This document shows, piece by piece, positions 6,035-7,123 of a stretch of DNA of 7,123 nucleotides (position 1 is the stretch's first letter; every line of letters begins with the position of its first letter). The notes below the pieces were generated by a model. That model was not told the origin of the DNA, did not search any database, and saw only the letters and a program-made list of their open reading frames with translations. This stretch comes from JAWOJF01 sp046481785 (lineage in GTDB: Bacteria; Bacteroidota; Ignavibacteria; Ignavibacteriales; Ignavibacteriaceae). The stretch covers positions 1 through 7,123 of the forward strand of contig JAWOJF010000198.1 in assembly GCA_046481785.1 (NCBI GenBank), written 5' to 3'. The translations under genes were made by a program, and so were the position numbers.

Positions 6035-6739
6035 TTATTCCTTTATCCGGAACTCAATTCCTAGTTGTTTTGCCACTTTCCTTACATTATCAAGAATTAT
6101 CTCTACCTGTTCATCAATTGTCACTTTCGAAGTATCAACTTCAACTGCACCGGGAGCTTTGGTCAGCGGACTTATTTCTCGTGTGGAATCAATAAAGTCA
6201 CGCTTAGCAATGGCTTCTTTCATTTCTTCAATAGGAACAACTATACCTTTTTCATTAAATTCTTTTGCTCTTCTAAGAGCTCTCTGTTCAACATCAGCGG
6301 TAAGGAAAATTTTTATATCAGCTTCGGGGAAAACAACAGTACCAATATCCCTTCCTTCCATTACAATTCCGCCATCGGAACTTTTCATCTGCTGCTGCTT
6401 TTGAACCAGGGCTTTCCTTACACCTTCAAGCTTGCTTACATCACTTACATTTGCGTTTACTTCGGCTGATCTTATTTCTTCTGTAACATCTTCTCCGTTG
6501 ATAGTTACATTAGTTTTGCCTTCGCTAAACTTAAGTCTTATATCCGATTCTTCAGCAAGCTTAATAATTTTATCTTTATCAGATAATATATTCTGCTTCA
6601 TTGCCAAAAGGGTAACGGCTCTATACATTGCTCCTGTGTCAATGTATAGATATCCCAGTTTCCGGGCGACCAGTTTAGCCGAAGTGCTTTTTCCGGAGCC
6701 GGCCGGGCCATCAATTGCAATAATTAACCCTTTGGACAT
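6035..6739 (-). CDS. cmk: Cytidylate kinase (CMP/dCMP kinase)
   Basis: 234 residues. Transfers phosphate from ATP to CMP or dCMP, giving CDP/dCDP for RNA, DNA and lipid precursor synthesis in the cytoplasm. The P-loop is G11PAGSGKS18 after the strand LIIAID. It is followed by YIDTGAMYRAVT (32-43), the GRDIGTVVFPEADIKIFLTA segment (129-148), ERALRR-like QRALRR, and the RDFIDSTREISPLTKAPGA segment (180-198) with the lid and CMP-binding arginines. Length matches the family. I chose ATG 6739 over the in-frame TTG at 6748 because that TTG is part of the predicted -7 promoter box and would give an unusual MWSMSKG start. No clear Shine-Dalgarno sequence is present, consistent with a leaderless mRNA. 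rpsA lies 138 bp downstream, the typical partner. Confidence 0.96.
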   Translation of the reverse strand: MSKGLIIAIDGPAGSGKSTSAKLVARKLGYLYIDTGAMYRAVTLLAMKQNILSDKDKIIKLAEESDIRLKFSEGKTNVTINGEDVTEEIRSAEVNANVSDVSKLEGVRKALVQKQQQMKSSDGGIVMEGRDIGTVVFPEADIKIFLTADVEQRALRRAKEFNEKGIVVPIEEMKEAIAKRDFIDSTREISPLTKAPGAVEVDTSKVTIDEQVEIILDNVRKVAKQLGIEFRIKE

Positions 6740-6745
6740 AGACCA

Positions 6746-6776
6746 CAAAAATAATCATTAAATAATAATTTTCAAA
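6746..6776 (-). promoter_or_regulatory. cmk: Bacteroidota-type promoter of cmk (TTTG-N19-TAnnTTTG)
   Basis: On the minus strand, TTTG (6776-6773) is followed by 19 bp and TATTTTTG (6753-6746), a full match to the -33/-7 consensus known for the primary sigma factor of Bacteroidota. The box ends 6 bases before the ATG at 6739, so transcription should start at or just before the start codon. AT-richness makes partial matches common, but both boxes and the spacing fit. Confidence 0.6.
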
Positions 6777-7042
6777 AACAGAATCCGGTATATTTTACGG
6801 AATATATGAAGGGAAAATAGCATGATTTACCCGGAATTAGGCTAAAACAGAGTTTGCAGTGGGCCACTACATATGGCTTTTAGAAAGATTCTGTTAAAAA
6901 ATACCGTTTGGAGGGCAACCAGCCTGCCTGCACTGTACTAAGTATGGTTATAACTACCCTGGTATTTTCTTCTCACTTACTGAGATTATGCTACAATAGT
7001 ATATTCATCAAAACTTACTTTTGCGACCAGCCGCTTTACAAT
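6777..7042. other. Intergenic spacer upstream of cmk
   Basis: No credible gene is seen on either strand. AACAGAATC (6777-6785) and GATTCTGTT (6887-6895) are exact 9-bp inverted repeats bounding 119 bp. Inside lies an 11-base dyad AGTGG-G-CCACT (6858-6868). No hairpin with a U-run follows the minus-strand stop codon at 7043, so the terminator of that upstream gene is not identified here. Confidence 0.5.
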
Positions 7043-7123
7043 TTATTTCAGCAGCAGCATTTTAAGTGTGTGTGTATTTTTCCCTGCTGAAACTCTGCAG
7101 ATATAAGTTCCGCTTACAACTTT
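7043..7123 (-). CDS. C-terminal tail of a type IX secretion-sorted protein (partial)
   Basis: Only the last 26 codons and the TAA stop are inside the window; the gene runs in from the right edge. The tail reads KVVSGTYICRVSAGKNTH followed by TLKMLLLK. A G-x-Y strand, an alternating hydrophobic strand, a turn (SAGKN) and a final lysine-rich strand ending in LLLK match the type A C-terminal sorting domain that directs proteins through the type IX secretion system across the outer membrane in Bacteroidota and Ignavibacteriota. The function of the passenger protein cannot be seen. Twenty-six residues are few, but the pattern and the in-frame stop right after LLLK are characteristic. Confidence 0.75.
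   Translation of the reverse strand, partial: KVVSGTYICRVSAGKNTHTLKMLLLK

Noticed and set aside
6065..6761. Three plus-strand open frames opposite cmk
   Set aside because: They overlap a well-supported kinase gene and have low-complexity, Ser/Phe-rich composition typical of antisense reading.
7031..7040. Terminator for the type IX-sorted protein just after its stop codon
   Set aside because: Only a weak GCG/CGC pairing around GACCAGC and no U-run.
6908..7090. 60-codon plus-strand frame starting at TTG
   Set aside because: No ribosome site, no recognisable motif, and it overlaps the type IX sorting tail on the opposite strand.

Overview
The window comes from a low-GC, Gram-negative bacterium of the Bacteroidota/Ignavibacteriota (Chlorobi-like) side of the tree. 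Three observations point there. The last 26 codons of a gene running in from the right edge read as a type IX secretion C-terminal sorting tail. The cmk gene sits directly behind a textbook Bacteroidota-type promoter (TTTG, 19 bp, TAttTTTG). Signal peptides have the short ...FSQ / ...SFA style usual in this group. Genus cannot be decided from the sequence alone; an Ignavibacteria-like organism is my best guess.

Layout. Positions 1-881 (minus) hold most of mtaB, a radical-SAM tRNA methylthiotransferase cut off at the left edge. A 330-bp divergent spacer follows, with a candidate promoter and symmetrical sequences. Positions 1212-3709 (plus) hold a tight two-gene unit: a periplasmic pentaheme cytochrome of the c554-like type, then a predicted outer-membrane porin with an N-terminal mono-heme domain, the architecture of Cyc2. 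Positions 3710-4081 are a convergent spacer full of palindromic repeats, ending in a strong bidirectional terminator. Positions 4082-5896 (minus) are rpsA (ribosomal protein S1, six S1 domains) and 6035-6739 (minus) are cmk (CMP kinase), the widely conserved cmk-rpsA pair. A gene-free spacer leads to the type IX-sorted protein tail at 7043-7123 (minus).

The minus-strand genes are housekeeping genes (tRNA modification, translation, nucleotide metabolism). The accessory part is the plus-strand cytochrome pair. The neat reading is a short electron conduit: a heme-bearing barrel in the outer membrane exchanging electrons with something outside the cell, and a soluble pentaheme protein handling them in the periplasm. 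The protein architectures are clear. The direction of electron flow and the substrate (iron or another acceptor or donor) are not visible in the sequence.

The most unusual items are this cytochrome/porin-cytochrome pair, a CX3CH heme motif in the pentaheme protein, a 164-bp imperfect palindrome built from four GC-rich units downstream of it, and an apparently leaderless cmk transcript.
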